Of a DNA stretch of 64,000 nucleotides, positions 11,491 through 23,679 are shown piece by piece; within the stretch, counting starts at the first letter, position 1; every line of letters begins with the position of its first letter. Source of the DNA: Ectocarpus siliculosus (Eukaryota; Sar; Phaeophyceae; Ectocarpales; Ectocarpaceae). The translations under genes were made by a program, and so were the position numbers. The notes beneath the pieces were generated by a model. The model was given only the letters and a program-made list of their open reading frames with translations, did not search any database and was not told the origin of the DNA. The stretch lies in assembly GCA_000310025.1 (NCBI GenBank), contig FN649750.1, forward strand, positions 3,779,504 to 3,843,503. The letters are read 5' to 3'.

Positions 11491-11802
11491 TCATCGATAA
11501 AATTAGACCATCAGACTAGTCAGCGCTGACTCAGTGGTCAGATGGTCTAATTTTATCTAATAAAAGATATGCTCAGAGCTCGTTAGCATCCGGCTGGAAC
11601 ACGTAGGCTTGCGGCTTAATCACTGGGTTTGAGCCGGGGGCGGACCCCTCGCCAGACGTTGCTGTTTTGCAACGGTAATTTTACGCTGAGAAAAGTGTTC
11701 CAGCCGGTATTCGAGCTCTGAGCATATCTTTTAATCGATAAAATTAGACCATCAGACTAGTCAACGTTGACTCAGTGGTCAGATGGTCTAATTTTTTCTA
11801 TT
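11491..11802. mobile_element. 312-bp fold-back element with a palindrome at each end
   Basis: Two near-identical ~58-bp imperfect palindromes (11497-11555 and 11738-11797; AATTAGACCATCAGACTAGT... closing with ...AGATGGTCTAATT) bracket a further inverted repeat: 11562-11601 (AAAGATATGCTCAGAGCTCG..., CCGGCTGGAACAC) against 11697-11731 (GTGTTCCAGCCGG..., CGAGCTCTGAGCATATCTTT). AGGACT flanks the whole unit on both sides (11485-11490 and 11803-11808), a candidate 6-bp target duplication. It could fold into a three-hairpin cruciform. No ORF is present. Confidence 0.72.
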
Positions 11803-11808
11803 AGGACT

Positions 11809-13244
11809 GGCACGTGTAAGCGGGAAATGGGACAATCGCAGCCGCCTGTTTCACGTTGGGGCCGCTACTGGTGTGCCATTCCAGACAAATTGGCACACTG
11901 CTATTGATTGTTTCGTCATTATCAGCGGTTGGATTCATTCATCCATCGTCAACGCACGCACATGTCGAAGTCCCTTACCCGAACGACGTAGCGACACCGT
12001 AATCCTACTGTAGTCTATTGTATGGCGTTTGGACGCCTCGAGCTCGAAGATTGTCCGGTGGGTCTCGACGTGGGCAACTCCGAAAAAAAATAAAGCGTGA
12101 TTACAGTACTGTAGTCGAGGACATCGCCACGAAACAAACACGAAAACGCCTACAGGTTCTTGAACCCCAAGCACACAATTGAAACCCACATACGTCTTGT
12201 GTACTTGCAAAAGACCCTGAAAGGGAAGTTTACCTTCTCAAGACCAGGTGGTCGCACGGAAGCTCTATTGCATCAGTATCACACCCAGGGGCGGTCTGTT
12301 GCTTCGGAACACATACTTGTGACCCATCTCTCCATGTCCCGGACAACAAGCGAAAAGGGTATCCGCCTTCCTGCTTGCCACAAAACAAACCACCCAACAG
12401 TTCCACACGGTGTTGGTAAATGGAATATGCTGTACTACTGTACCATCAAACCCGAAAACAAGAGACAGCACCGACAACCAGAATACGTCGCGACATTGCA
12501 ATAATAGTACACTACAATACTGAGCCTGGACACACCACGATCATCGCATACGAAGACAACAACATTCCCCAAGCAAGGGACAAACAAGGTGCTGGCAAAC
12601 TTACAGAACACCGCTTGTTTCGACCATGTCCGTTTTGAACGCTGAAACCGGTAGCGAGCGCGTCCAGAGCGCTTGGGGTACGGGTTGCTCTACAGCTTGC
12701 GCCCTTGGCAACCACTCGAAATCGCACCGCAAGTCAACAATAACTCGCCTGTCTACGTTTCCACAGTACGGGACATGCACACCAAGCGTTACATATCAAC
12801 CCACAACACAACGACCACCACCAACAATCACGAGGGCGATGCAATTCTACAGTAGTTGGCGGTCGACAGAAAAAATCGGCATGAAAAAGAAATGCGATCA
12901 CAAGGGCGATGAAATCTAGGTGGCGTTCGCGAGAAAAAATCAATCGCGAACAACGACAATCGCACAAGTACAACAAAAGGAACCCCAGCCCCCTACAATC
13001 TGGATGCCAAGGACGAACAACCACATCAAGACAAAAGGTGAGAACAACAGTAATGCGGCCAAATCTGATAATAATTATGCTGCCGGCACAATCCGACGCA
13101 CGACCGAGTTGTTGTACCCTGCCCCCCCGACAGATACATTCTTCGCACCCACTGAGAGCTCGCAAAACCAACACCTCTATACTATTCAGCAGCCGTTTTG
13201 GCCGTCCACACAATCTGCACCCAAGCGGAGTACGGCTATGTCAC
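11809..13244. other. No confident gene between the convergent epimerase copies
   Basis: Open frames on both strands are short and lack recognisable motifs. The part next to 13245 should include the 3' UTR of the minus-strand epimerase copy. Dense CAAC/ACAAC-type sequence (about 12700-13070) inflates the ORF count. Confidence 0.4.
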
Positions 13245-16200
13245 TCAGCAGACAGGCTCGTAGCCGGAGTCCGACTCCCCGTTAAAGCACGCGTCGTTGT
13301 CCACCTTGAGCTCGAACTCCCCGTCGTCGCGCGCGGTGTTGCCCTGCATGAGGTTCTCGGTGGCATTGTCGAACCGCACCACCAGGCCATCGGCATCGCC
13401 AATCTCGAAGACGTTGTCGAGGAACTGGGTGCCGTCGGCCTCCTTGATCTTGATCGTCTCCTCAGCGCCGGAGAAGGAGTTCTGTGAGAATACGTTGTTC
13501 TGGACCGCCCAGAAGAAACAACGTCCGTCTCATCTGACCCAAGGTACGAGTAGGCGTTGTACCTGGAAGAAGCGGAGAGAGGGGGGGGGAGTTCGGGTGA
13601 GTACAACGCTTTTTGGAACAAAATGGAGGCGGGGGGCATCGTGGGGGGTGAGTACCCCGGCAAACGAGCACCGTTGCTGTGCCATTTTCATGTGGTTCAA
13701 TGCCGATATACCAGGAGGTAAAAACGGCAGAGTGGATGTCGCACGATCGGATGAAAAACGAACCCGGCTGTGCTACCGGATCTCTCTGCTCTGCCTCATA
13801 TGCCCCACCTCTACAATCGAATCTTTTGGAGCACGCTATCTTGAGGGTTTGTGTCTGTTGTAAAAGAAGACCCACAACATGTACTGCTGTCCCATGTCCG
13901 CTCGATCGTCCTCTCTGCCTTCGTCACACTTACTCGGCGTTGTTGCTGATGGTGTTGTCGGAGAAGACGTTGTCGGCACAGCCCACGCTGAACCGCACGC
14001 CGTACTTGTTGTTCTCGAACGTGTTCTCGGACACATCGGCGTTGAACGACTCGAGCATCGCCAACCCTGCGTCGCCGTTCTCGTGCACGTAGTTTCCTGA
14101 GAGCAATAGAACAAAACAACGGGAGTCAGATTATCGTGTACGGTTGAAAGGAGGCGGGGGGGGGGTGGGGGGGCAGGTCAGCCACTAGGTATGGCAGACT
14201 AATCGAAAGGGGAGAAACAGCCAACGGCAGGGCCCACGCCAGCACACCCGAGCACCGCCAAGAATAAAGCAATACGACTCACCCTTGGCGATGGCGTCGT
14301 CACTGCTGCGGTGCAGGAAGATGCCCGCAGAAGTCTCGGCACCGCCGTACACTTCGTTGCCCCGGATAGACACGCCGTTGCAGCGCTTGGAGGCGATGAT
14401 ACCTGGATTGTCGAAGTCATCAAAGAAGGGGGAAGTGTCGCAAGAGGCGGAGGTAGGTGTAAGAAGACAAGGACCTCGAACCGTTCATTTCCCGATGACA
14501 TCAACAAATCGATGGCAGCGATACCAGAGAAGAAAAATATGGCATCTCAAATGACACTTGACCGCCCACCATGTCCGTTCGCAGTCTGTTCCGGCACTAA
14601 TATAGGAAACACAGAGATGAACAGCTCTATTGAATAGAGGGTGGGTATGCAAGAGGTTTGTTCGTCTTGATCGTACAGCAGTCTCACCGTGGTAGCCGTT
14701 GTTGTACACCTCGTTGTCGTGGATGGTGAGGAAGTCGCTGTCGTCGTGGGGGTCGAAGCCTGGCCGGTAGCAACATAAAAGAAGCAGGGTACAGCGGGAC
14801 CAAAACAAATGAGATATGGCGAAGTAGGCGCAAAGGTGTACTACAGCATCGCCAAAACTGAAACACAAATTTTCACGAGATATACCGACCAGCTCTCAGG
14901 CGACAAAGAACTCGGTATATTAACACCAGCAGAGCTACAAGAGGACCGAAATAGGACCGAAAGACCGCCACTCGAGGGAAGAAACAAGACTTTTCGACGC
15001 AACCAAGAAGAAGTAGCTTACCGTATCCGGAGTTGTCGTGCATCTTGTTCCTCCTCCAATCTCCCTGCTGGTGGCCTGTCGGATGGCGTGACGGACAAGG
15101 AGAAGGGCGTGGATCGGTGGGGGGTCACAAGACTAGACTAGATCTGCAAGACAGAAGAAATCGCGACTACAGTAGTTGTTGAGAAATATTGACAAACCAC
15201 AAACCCACTGGACCGAAAACTCACGGATACGCTGTCGGCAGCAGCCAACCACGCGAACTCGAAAACCAAATCAACGCCCCGAAGCTTACCGTAAGTGTAG
15301 AGGCCGAAGTTTATGTGGTGGATGTCGCTGTCGTACACGTTGCCGTGCATGTTCACCTCGTCGAACACTTCTGGGTTAGACTTGCCCTCGAAGAACCCGC
15401 GAACCTGGGGCGTTTCATTCGCAGTGCAACCAACCAACAACTTAGGTTAAAAGTGTTGCACCGCAGACAGCCACTCGATTCCACTGGTACGCGCCGCGAA
15501 GGACGCACGACGTGCTGTTCACATTGCTTGGTTGCAAAATCGTCACACCCGTCGCCAGCTCCCAAACGCGTGCCCTCGTACATACGTACCTACCAGAATA
15601 CATCGTTCGCCGACATAGGACACGACAATCAAAACCAACCGCACCATGTAGAATCAAAAACGACACAAACCGAATCACTATGCACCTTCCAAGTGAGGCC
15701 ATAGCTCTCGCTGTCCCAGTACCCGAGGTAGCCGATCTCACTGCTCTCGATGTGCATGCGGGCCGCCTCCAGTGTGTTCTTGGCGTTACACTCGCAAGTC
15801 TCGTCCTCGTCGGTGATGATCTCCGAGATGGCGCTGATGTACGACCGGCCGTCGGTCTCGTCTTCGTCCGGCGAGTTGGTGCTCGTATCCCACGAGAAGA
15901 CCTTCAGTTCAGTAGAAATGGGCAAGCGGCAGAAGGGGACACGGGGAGAAAATTGTGACTATTTGCGAAAACGATGGAACGTTGGCTTAAGGTGGGAGCA
16001 TAACAGGGGGGAAGAAGGGGAGGAAGGGGCAGAGTACCAGCAGAGAGCGCAAAGCAAAGAGACGGGCGAACGCACGAAACATCGGAACGGTTTTGGGAAC
16101 CGCTGACCGTGACGCAAAAGGCACCCTTAGTGGACCAATCAGCTTCCACGAAAAATGAGCAACAGAGGGGGACAACGCCCCGCGCGGGCTGATTGCACAC

Positions 16201-16972
16201 CTTGGTGCTGACGAAGTTCAGGCTCCCGCCATGCGCTCGGAGGTTGATGAACGTTTAGTTAGTGCTCAGCAGTCGGAGTTCGTCAGCGTCTCCTCCGGCC
16301 TCCGACCCATATACCTGTGGAGACGGGACTAACAGGCGTCAAAGCAATATCGAAACGTTGGGATGAGACAGGCATCGCCCCTTTCCAGCCCTCACGAGGT
16401 CCTTGTTGACGCCAGACAACACGTTGCGTGTGCTGGGATTGTGTGCCTACGCGATAAGTTCTACAGGAGAGAAAGGTTCAACAGAAGCTCGCCTACAGGT
16501 GGTCGACGATGCGCCCCCCCGATCTGTACCCGAAATGTAACAACCCGTCGGCTGTCACATGCGGCCGAACATCAACATGTACCATCTTTGAACATTGCCC
16601 ATCAGTCTCGATCCGAACCTTGAGCATGATGCCATCCTCCACGTACAGCTCCTCCGTGAGAAGCCACGTGCCGGTCGCGTTGGTGCTCACGTTCCCCGAG
16701 TCAGGGTCTACCGCGTACAGCGGCCCCTTGCCGGCCCGGCTGTCCCAGATCTGCTCAAGACTCACGCAGCCGCCGCGGGTGGTGCCGTTGTCTGCCGACT
16801 CGAGATACAGGCGCGCGGTGGACTCTGCGTAGCGGATCGAGACCTCGATGTCGGAGTCGCAGTCGGGCTTGGGGGTGGGCTCGTTGGGGGAAGGGGCGTC
16901 CGCAGCTGCCGCGGTGCTGGTGGCGGCGAGGAGGCCGACCAGGGCTAAGGCTGCGCTTCGTCGGAACTCCAT
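13245..16972 (-). pseudogene. Mannuronan C-5-epimerase copy with nonsense and frameshift lesions
   Basis: Nine exons can be traced on the minus strand with GT-AG introns: 16972-16619, 16314-16201, 15901-15686, 15404-15290, 15075-15022, 14759-14688, 14402-14283, 14096-13934 and 13562-13245. The product would be a secreted right-handed beta-helix enzyme of about 508 residues. It has a signal peptide (MEFRRSAALALVGLLAATS), and the catalytic motif GFDPHDDSDF is formed across the exon 5/6 junction. Two lesions are visible. Exon 2 has TAA (16257-16255) where the sister copy has an Asp codon. The last exon lacks one base near 13500, so YNAYSYLGSDETDV and the family-like C terminus (VFSQNSFSGAEETIKIKEA, ending YEPVC) lie in different frames. 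The exon lengths sum to 1526 nt, one short of a multiple of three. Sequencing error could explain either lesion, so pseudogene status is probable rather than certain. Confidence 0.8.
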
Positions 16973-18298
16973 GATGCGTCGGCCACGTGAAAAAAGCTGC
17001 TGTTTCCCGAACGTGGCGAGGAGACCGGAAAGACTTGTTGGTCCAAGCAGCGCTCTTCTGGTCTACAAGGAGATTTCGTTTCGCCTGTGTCGAGGTAGGA
17101 GTTTCAGAGAGAGTGGAGTGGGCGTAGGGTAAAACGGCGTTTAGGGTTGTTGCAGCTCGTTTGGACGCTGGGAGATGGGAGCAAACCGTTGTTGCAAGCC
17201 GTGGTCGGGGCTACAGCTGGTGGAGAACGCTCGAGAAATTTTGAGTAGCGACAATCTACTGCTGAAGTAAAGCCTTCTTGATGCTGTTGTTGTTCCTTTG
17301 GTGCGCTGGTCAACTGTTCCAAAAAACACGCTCTGATGTGCAGACATGGTCTCAACATGCTAAAATACTGCTGTCCACGCCATGGTCTAATAGTCCAGAC
17401 CCTACATGTTAGGAGCCACGTCCGCGGCGGATGAATGGCCGCAAAAACGTCGCTCTCATTGTCAACCAAAGGCACCGCCTACCGCCCGGCGTTGACCGTT
17501 CAAGTTCCGCTGACTTGAGCATCACAAGACCAACTACGGTTGATCACACAGTACACGAGCCTCCTCCTCGGCACAGGACGCTACAAGTAAACATGCCGAG
17601 TCATGCCGCACTCACCAGACCCCAGGAAAGCGCCTCTATGCTGCTGTACTGCTGTAGAACAATGTGTGCGAGCCTTGAGAACGGTGAGGCTTGAGATGGG
17701 TAGCCGAGTGGTGTGTGTTGGGGGGTGGGAGATGTAGTGGGAACCTTGTGCGCAGCAGGCTGTGGGACGTCGCGCAATCTCGCAGCAGCGATGTTTCCCG
17801 GAAGTTGTGGTCTCGCATTTTCGACGATGTGGAGATGGGGGAAGCGTTCGGGCGGTTGCGCGCAGGGCGACAAATGTGTTCTCGGAAGGATCAATGGGTA
17901 TCCACCCGTGGACATACCTACATACGGAGTACATACCTCGCGGCGTCTCCGCCGCCTGCCAGCCTCCAGCCAGACCATGTTTCTGCACCACTACGCCATC
18001 ACCGCTTTCCTTTCCTGATGGACCACCTGTTTAGTCCTGCACATGGATACTCAAGAGGCGTCGTCTCTCCATCTTTCCGTGTGTTCGCCAATCCCATGTG
18101 ACAGCAGGCTCAAACATTTTGGGTCGCTCCACGTCTCCTCTCACATCTCGAAATCTACGACATCTCCGCTGTCGTCATCCGTTGAGACGTAGAATGGACG
18201 GACCACCGAATATATTCGGAAGTAGTGCCACAGACAGATTTCGCAAGGTTGATCGACCGATAGCTACTGTTGGCACGGGCTCCCACACAATCTTATAT
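16973..18298. other. Upstream region of the minus-strand epimerase copy; no further gene seen
   Basis: This should hold the promoter of the epimerase copy that starts at 16972. Overlapping ORFs at 17580-18100 on both strands show no motif, membrane pattern or splice consensus that would favour one of them. Confidence 0.4.
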
Positions 18299-18545
18299 AT
18301 GAATTCACTGTTATAAAAGTGAATATTTGACTGTTATAAAAGTGAATGGACTGTTATAACAGTCATCGATATTTCACTGTTATGACCGTCATTTCACTCA
18401 CTTTCATAAGAATCAGCTGACTCTTATGAAAGTGAGGAGTCATTTCACACACTGTTATAACAGTCAGCTGACTCTTATGAAAGTGGGTCCACATTACTAA
18501 CAGTCAGTTTGGGGACTTTTATAAAAGTGAAACGACTGTCGTGCA
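18299..18545. repeat. Cluster of short palindromes, TGTTATAACA / CTTTTATAAAAG type (left)
   Basis: About ten degenerate copies of a ~16-bp palindrome (CACTTTTATAAAAGTG, ACTGTTATAACAGT and mixtures) occur within 250 bp, separated by variable 5-20 bp spacers. The same family forms a larger cluster at 23680-24298. Confidence 0.7.
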
Positions 18546-19143
18546 AGTCACCTTCAACAGCTAGGCGGTAAAAATGACTTTGATTTTGGAGCAGTTCTGC
18601 AGCTCTCATCAAGAAACGGAACGATGGGACGAGCACATACTTGCCAAAGCGCATCATTGCATCATAGAAATATGCAACTTCAGGTACACGTTCCCGGCGC
18701 ATGGCGTGACGAAGGTAATTGCGATATGGCGATCCTCGGGCAGGAAAGCCCGTACGTGTACTGGAGTGCACCGCATACATAAGACGAACCCCCTGTGCAG
18801 CCAGAACGATTCTCACGTGTGTGTACGGCTGTTTCACCTAGCTTCGTACATACCGCCAGCAAGACGTAAAGGGATAAAGGCACAGTACACCCGCCGACAA
18901 CACCTTTGATACCACCGCGGGCCTTCCTCCGACGACGCAAATGAACCCCACGGCAGATGAACAACCTCGACTACTTTGGGTGTGCGCGTTGATGGAAATG
19001 CTAACTACGCCCCCACACGTCATTCTCCATTCTCGCTTCCGCGAAAGATGTGCCATCTTCATGCACGCATTATTCTAACCCACAGTACGCGACAAATGTC
19101 TCACTTTTATCGTCGGCGCTTGTTCCATTTTCATGCACGGGTT

Positions 19144-20073
19144 TAGAGGACCTTGAACTTTTCAAAATAGAGAAATTGCTGTTGCGAAAGCGTATCGAAG
19201 AGTTAAGTAGCATGGCCTCGCAAATGTATATTGCGTATGTTCGGGCCGACGTACCCCCCTGGTTCACTTGTTTGAAAAACATTTGCACGCTGTGCGCGAC
19301 GCTACTCTGTCGCAGCTTGCCGAAATTTGTTTGCTCCAGGCCCAACTCAAGGCGGTCGAGCACGCGGCCGAGATCAGTCGACTAGAGCGCGCAGTGGCCG
19401 GCGGTGGAGATGGCCTCTCTGCCAACGACAATCACCACCACGCCGCCTCCACGGGGGAGCCGTCGGCTGGAGACGCCCAGGGTGCAAGCGGTGAGAGACT
19501 AGGTCTTCAATATAGATGGGCCGCCATCCTCGGTTCCCTAGAACACTGCGCTTCGCTAATCATTACATGGTGGTTCGTTTACTCGCCGTGTGACATGAGC
19601 AGTATCCAGATCCACCGCGTTTGTTTGTTTTCTAAGTCATTGGGAAACCTCGCTTGGGGCACCGGCGTCGGTGTGGGCCCCGGCCCTGCATGTGCTCCCG
19701 CCATGTTTGGTCCACCGATTGTAACAGCCGTCCCTTTTGATGGGTTTCGTTTGGTTGGTTGCGTGGGAATGTTAGGGTCGGTAGGTGTCGAACCTTTACC
19801 TTTATATGTTTTCGTGCGGTCAGGCGTTGACTTTGCGTCGGAAGGACAGCTATAGTCATGACACTAGACACCTTAAATCACTTGACCAGACCACATTTCC
19901 CACTGCTTGCGATTGCCCTTCTTGTCGGCTTTGAGACCTTTATAATAGTATTAATGTACATAACAATAGACTTATGCGCCAATCCTTACCTCCATATTGG
20001 CCTCCAACTTGCATTGATTCTCCAACTTGCAGGGGCAGACGCCAATATGGAGGAGGAGTGCCGCGGCGAGGGC

Positions 20074-20106
<33 letters not shown>

Positions 20107-21126
20107 CCCCACCGCGCAAGTTTACCTCCAGTGTTTCCGCGTTGAGGAAAGACGGCGGCAGCAGGATGACCTACGGCAAGGTGTCGATCGAGAGCATGCG
20201 GTGCTGGAAGGAGTGCTACGACGATCTTCAAGGAACCCGCACTGCTGGTCGTGCCCAGCTCACCGCGATTATGGACGGCTCTACGTCGAGGAAGAAGGGG
20301 GCAGATGGTCAGAAGGTCACGACGAAGGTTACTGCCCCGTTGGTTCCCGGCTGCACCATGTCGACCGCCGGAAGGTGAGCAACGGGTTGGGCGAATATGT
20401 TGTTGGGATATCACCTTGTGGTAGGTGTATCCCTGGGTGTGGCAAGCACTGTGTAGAGACAGTGTGCAAAGGCTCACAGAGTGACTGTTAAGTACACTTG
20501 TTGAAAGACCAGATTGATGGTTGAAAGTGGCGCTTAGTTGGCGAAAAGGTAAGGAGAGAGGAAAGAGAGAGGAGTGATCGAGTGGGGGCGAGCACCACGG
20601 GGGGCGAGCGTCCAAGCTATCACGGAAAGATGCACACACACGGGACAATGCAATATCCCGGTCACGCTAGCAGGCGGTTAATCCGACCTCTAGGAACAAC
20701 GCAAGAATATTCTAACGGACAATGGTCTCTCCCGAATGGTCCGATAATTCTCCTGAGGTGAATACCTACGTGCTGTGTTTACAGTAGTACAAACACTAAT
20801 GACTGACATTGAATTACCAACATATGTAACGTACAGACAACTGCTTTGTTTCAGAGCCCCCAGTCTACTACCCTTCTCCATCAAACATTAATGAAGCCTG
20901 TTGGCAATACTCCCCCCCCCCTCGCGAACAACTGAACTGCTTTCATCAGGTGGCTCACAATCCTCTCGGCGATCAATGTTTGCCACAAGAAATCCTGCTG
21001 CACGAAGGATTCCACGATCGAGCACGCTCTACTGAAGCATCCCATCCCCCACGGCCCAGAAGCCCCCCCCCCTCCCCGGCAAGTGTAAGACGGGCGGCGC
21101 CAAGAAGCGGAAGACGGGCAAGAGTT
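19144..21126 (+). CDS. Doubtful multi-exon gene: coiled coil, Lys-rich C terminus
   Basis: Three plus-strand pieces could be exons of one gene. About 19144-19495 encodes heptad-like helices (KIEKLLLRKRIEEL in one frame; LAEICLLQAQLKAVEHAAEI in another, so a junction near 19240 is needed). About 20130-20376 encodes a soluble segment (MTYGKVSIESMRCWKECYDD) ending at a good donor (GGAAG|GTGAGC). About 21065-21126 ends in a basic nuclear-localisation-like tail (KCKTGGAKKRKTGKS, stop TAG). The start codon and internal splice sites are not fixed, and the (GAC)n run at 20083-20106 complicates frame choice. No family is recognised. Confidence 0.27.
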
Positions 21127-21318
21127 AGTTTTTTTTTTGTTTGCCCTTTAGCCTAAGCCTAGCGATATCGTCGGCATATTCGTTGTGACTTGGAGAATTG
21201 TAGCGGCATGTTCGTGTTGTAGGCTGGCCTCCTCTAGACTCGGCGCCAATCAACGGCGCGGGAGGGGGGCGGAAGGAAACAGCGAGGGAAGAGAGCAAAC
21301 GAGAAGAGGCTGACCGTG

Positions 21319-21640
21319 TCGCACGGCATGTTGCGGATTGAAGCTGACTAGTATTTTTATTTTGGTACTTTCTCCCCCCCCCCCCCCCCCCTGGCGGCCG
21401 GAGTTGAATTGGGCCGGGGGAAATCCCGGCCCCGGNNNNNNNNNNNNNNNNNNNNNNNNNNNNNNNNNNNNNNNNNNNNNNNNNNNNNNNNNNNNNNNNN
21501 NNNNNNNNNNNNNNNNNNNNNNNNNNNNNNNNNNNGCCCGTTTCCCCCGGCATGTTGGGGATTAAAGCTAATTAGTATTTTTTTTTTTTTATTTTCCCCC
21601 CCCCCCCCCCCCCCTTGCCGTCGCGTTTAGACTGTCTTCG
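21319..21640. other. Assembly gap (100 N) with duplicated flanks
   Basis: The Ns occupy 21436-21535. The left flank (GGCATGTTGCGGATTGAAGC, a T-rich stretch, then a C run at about 21373-21390) recurs just after the gap as GGCATGTTGGGGATTAAAGC, a T run and a C run (21549-21614). Homopolymers are expanded on both sides, as in low-quality read ends, so the two flanks are probably the same locus read twice. Confidence 0.75.
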
Positions 21641-23679
21641 TGGATATTCTGGCCCCTGTGCGAGTTGGTGTTCTTGTCTTTTATTTTATTTTATTGTATT
21701 TTGTTTTATTTTTTTGACACTTTTATTTTCTTTGATTTTACCTCACATACATAGCGTGTAGAGGGGAGCGGAGGGCTAAGAAATATTTTTGCTTCTGATT
21801 GTATTTTGCTCTTGTATTTTACCGCTCTGCTGACCCTTGGGGTCCATTTCATTTTGGTATACCTTTTCTAGGTATGTTAACCTGGGACCACGGAAATTGA
21901 CCGAGTCAAGTGTTGGATTAGTTCGGAGAGATTCAGACAGAAAGAGGTCCTGGATAGAGAGACCGGGATGTTTTTTTTTTATGTGAAGAAAATAACAACA
22001 ACAACAACATTCGTGTTGACTTGGAGGTTTTTGGTAGCAGCGTGTGATGCGCATTCGCGATGAGAACATCACGTGAGGCTTAGGAGATCTAAGGGCTCAG
22101 TGGTTGGGCTTTCGTAGTGATATCTTGTGCGGGTGTGTGGGGAGCAGGTGCTACATCTTCGATCGTGCCCAAATCGTTGCGAGCTTGCTTTTATGTGCAA
22201 CAGCAGGGGGGCGGGCTGTTTGCATATTTTTGTTTTTCTATTTGATGGCAGAAACTTCTCCAACGGTAGAAACACGGATGTCGTGTAGGCGAGTGCGCTC
22301 TCTATCGTTTAGAGGATGTCGGATAATTTATTTGGAGGAAGGATCCGACGTGTCGTAGTGACTGTACTCGTGGTTGGTTCCCTCGTGCTTCCGAATGGTG
22401 ATTTCGGCTGGTCGGTTGTGGGGATTGTATTTTTTCCGCTTGATTTCGGCTAACTTTCTTGTCATGTGTGGATTGTTTTTTTTCGGGGGAACGTAACATG
22501 TCATATCGTGCGCGATGATGATCAAGCGACGTTCAGAATGGAGATGCCTGAAGTCGTTAGTCGGCTATCGTAGCGATGTGATACTATCGTGTTTCATGCA
22601 CTTATATTTGGAGTTTTGTGTTACTTGTATTTTGGGGCATTGAAAGAACACCGTGTGTCATGCGATCTGCGGTTAAAGTCAGTGAGGCTCAGAATGGAGG
22701 TGCATGAGATCATTGTGTGTTATCATTATGTTCACAAGGAAGGGCGGTTTCTTTTGTGTTGGCGTACTGCATACAAGTATCATATGCCATGCCCCTTGTA
22801 GCAGTACGATCTTTTCATGTTTTGCGTTGACAAGGTGTTGAATTGCCTTAGGATAACGGCAGATGTCTGCTCTCTATATTGTCTGTTCCCGTTTTCTAGT
22901 GGCTTTATTTAAATCTCGCGGAGCGGGGGGGGCGATGGAATGAGAATTATTGATGTAAATGCAACGGCAGTTGCAAGCGTCATTTTTGTGTTGGGATTTT
23001 GGACGTTATTCTGTCTTTGCAGTCCTGGGTATTTCTGGATGTTGTATTGAAGGAAGGATTTGGTATGTGCTGATTAGTAAACGGTTGGGGCCTATGTGCT
23101 TTCCGAATAATGATTATGTGCTGACCAAGAGGTTGAAAGGTACGGCGTTGTTTGAGGTTGTTGATTCTGATTTGATGACGCGTTCACGGTGTTGTCCGTT
23201 GTTCTGCAAGACGCAACGCTGATGTAATGTTGAATCTTGTTGGAAATTTTTCCAAGAATATTCCTGTTTTTTTTACGGATTGAGTTTTCTCAAGGGGGTA
23301 AGGTAAGTAGGCTCTTGACGTATGAGGTATATCTTTGATGGTATATTTTTGTATGTTTCAAGTTGCCGTTCCTGGAACGGTACATGCATGTAATTCGCTT
23401 GGACGACAGTACCTTTGTCCAAGCAGGGGGCTGTTTGTGGTACTTGGGTAAAGATACTGGTCTGGGATGGATTTCGGGATACGCAGTTGGGGTAGTGGTA
23501 TGACCATCTGGTATTTCGGGGACCCTTTCACCCTCGCAGAGACCACAACCAAATAACACAAGAGCAAAAACAACTTCAAGGGGCGCCTTCGGAGATTGTC
23601 GGCAGCGAGCTAAGCATTAGCCCTAGCGCCAGCACACAAGCAAAATCATCAAAGCACACGCAGTCAACCCTATGTTCAT
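21641..23679. other. AT-richer stretch, no gene recognised
   Basis: Composition is visibly richer in A/T than in the flanks. Open frames of 60-98 codons occur on both strands, but none shows a family motif or convincing splice context. It is enclosed, with the first gap, between the two related palindrome clusters at 18.3 and 23.7 kb. Confidence 0.4.

Noticed and set aside
8932-11802. Integrated phaeovirus segment as the source of the foreign ORF
   Set aside because: It is plausible for a brown alga, but I see no recognisable viral core gene, so I leave the origin open.
16493-16618. Extension of the epimerase exon 1 frame past the donor
   Set aside because: The paralogue splices at the equivalent CTCAAG|GT, and the extension has no similarity to the family.
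21125-21630. ORFs running through the Ns
   Set aside because: They exist only because unknown bases are translated as X, and the flanks are poor-quality duplicates.
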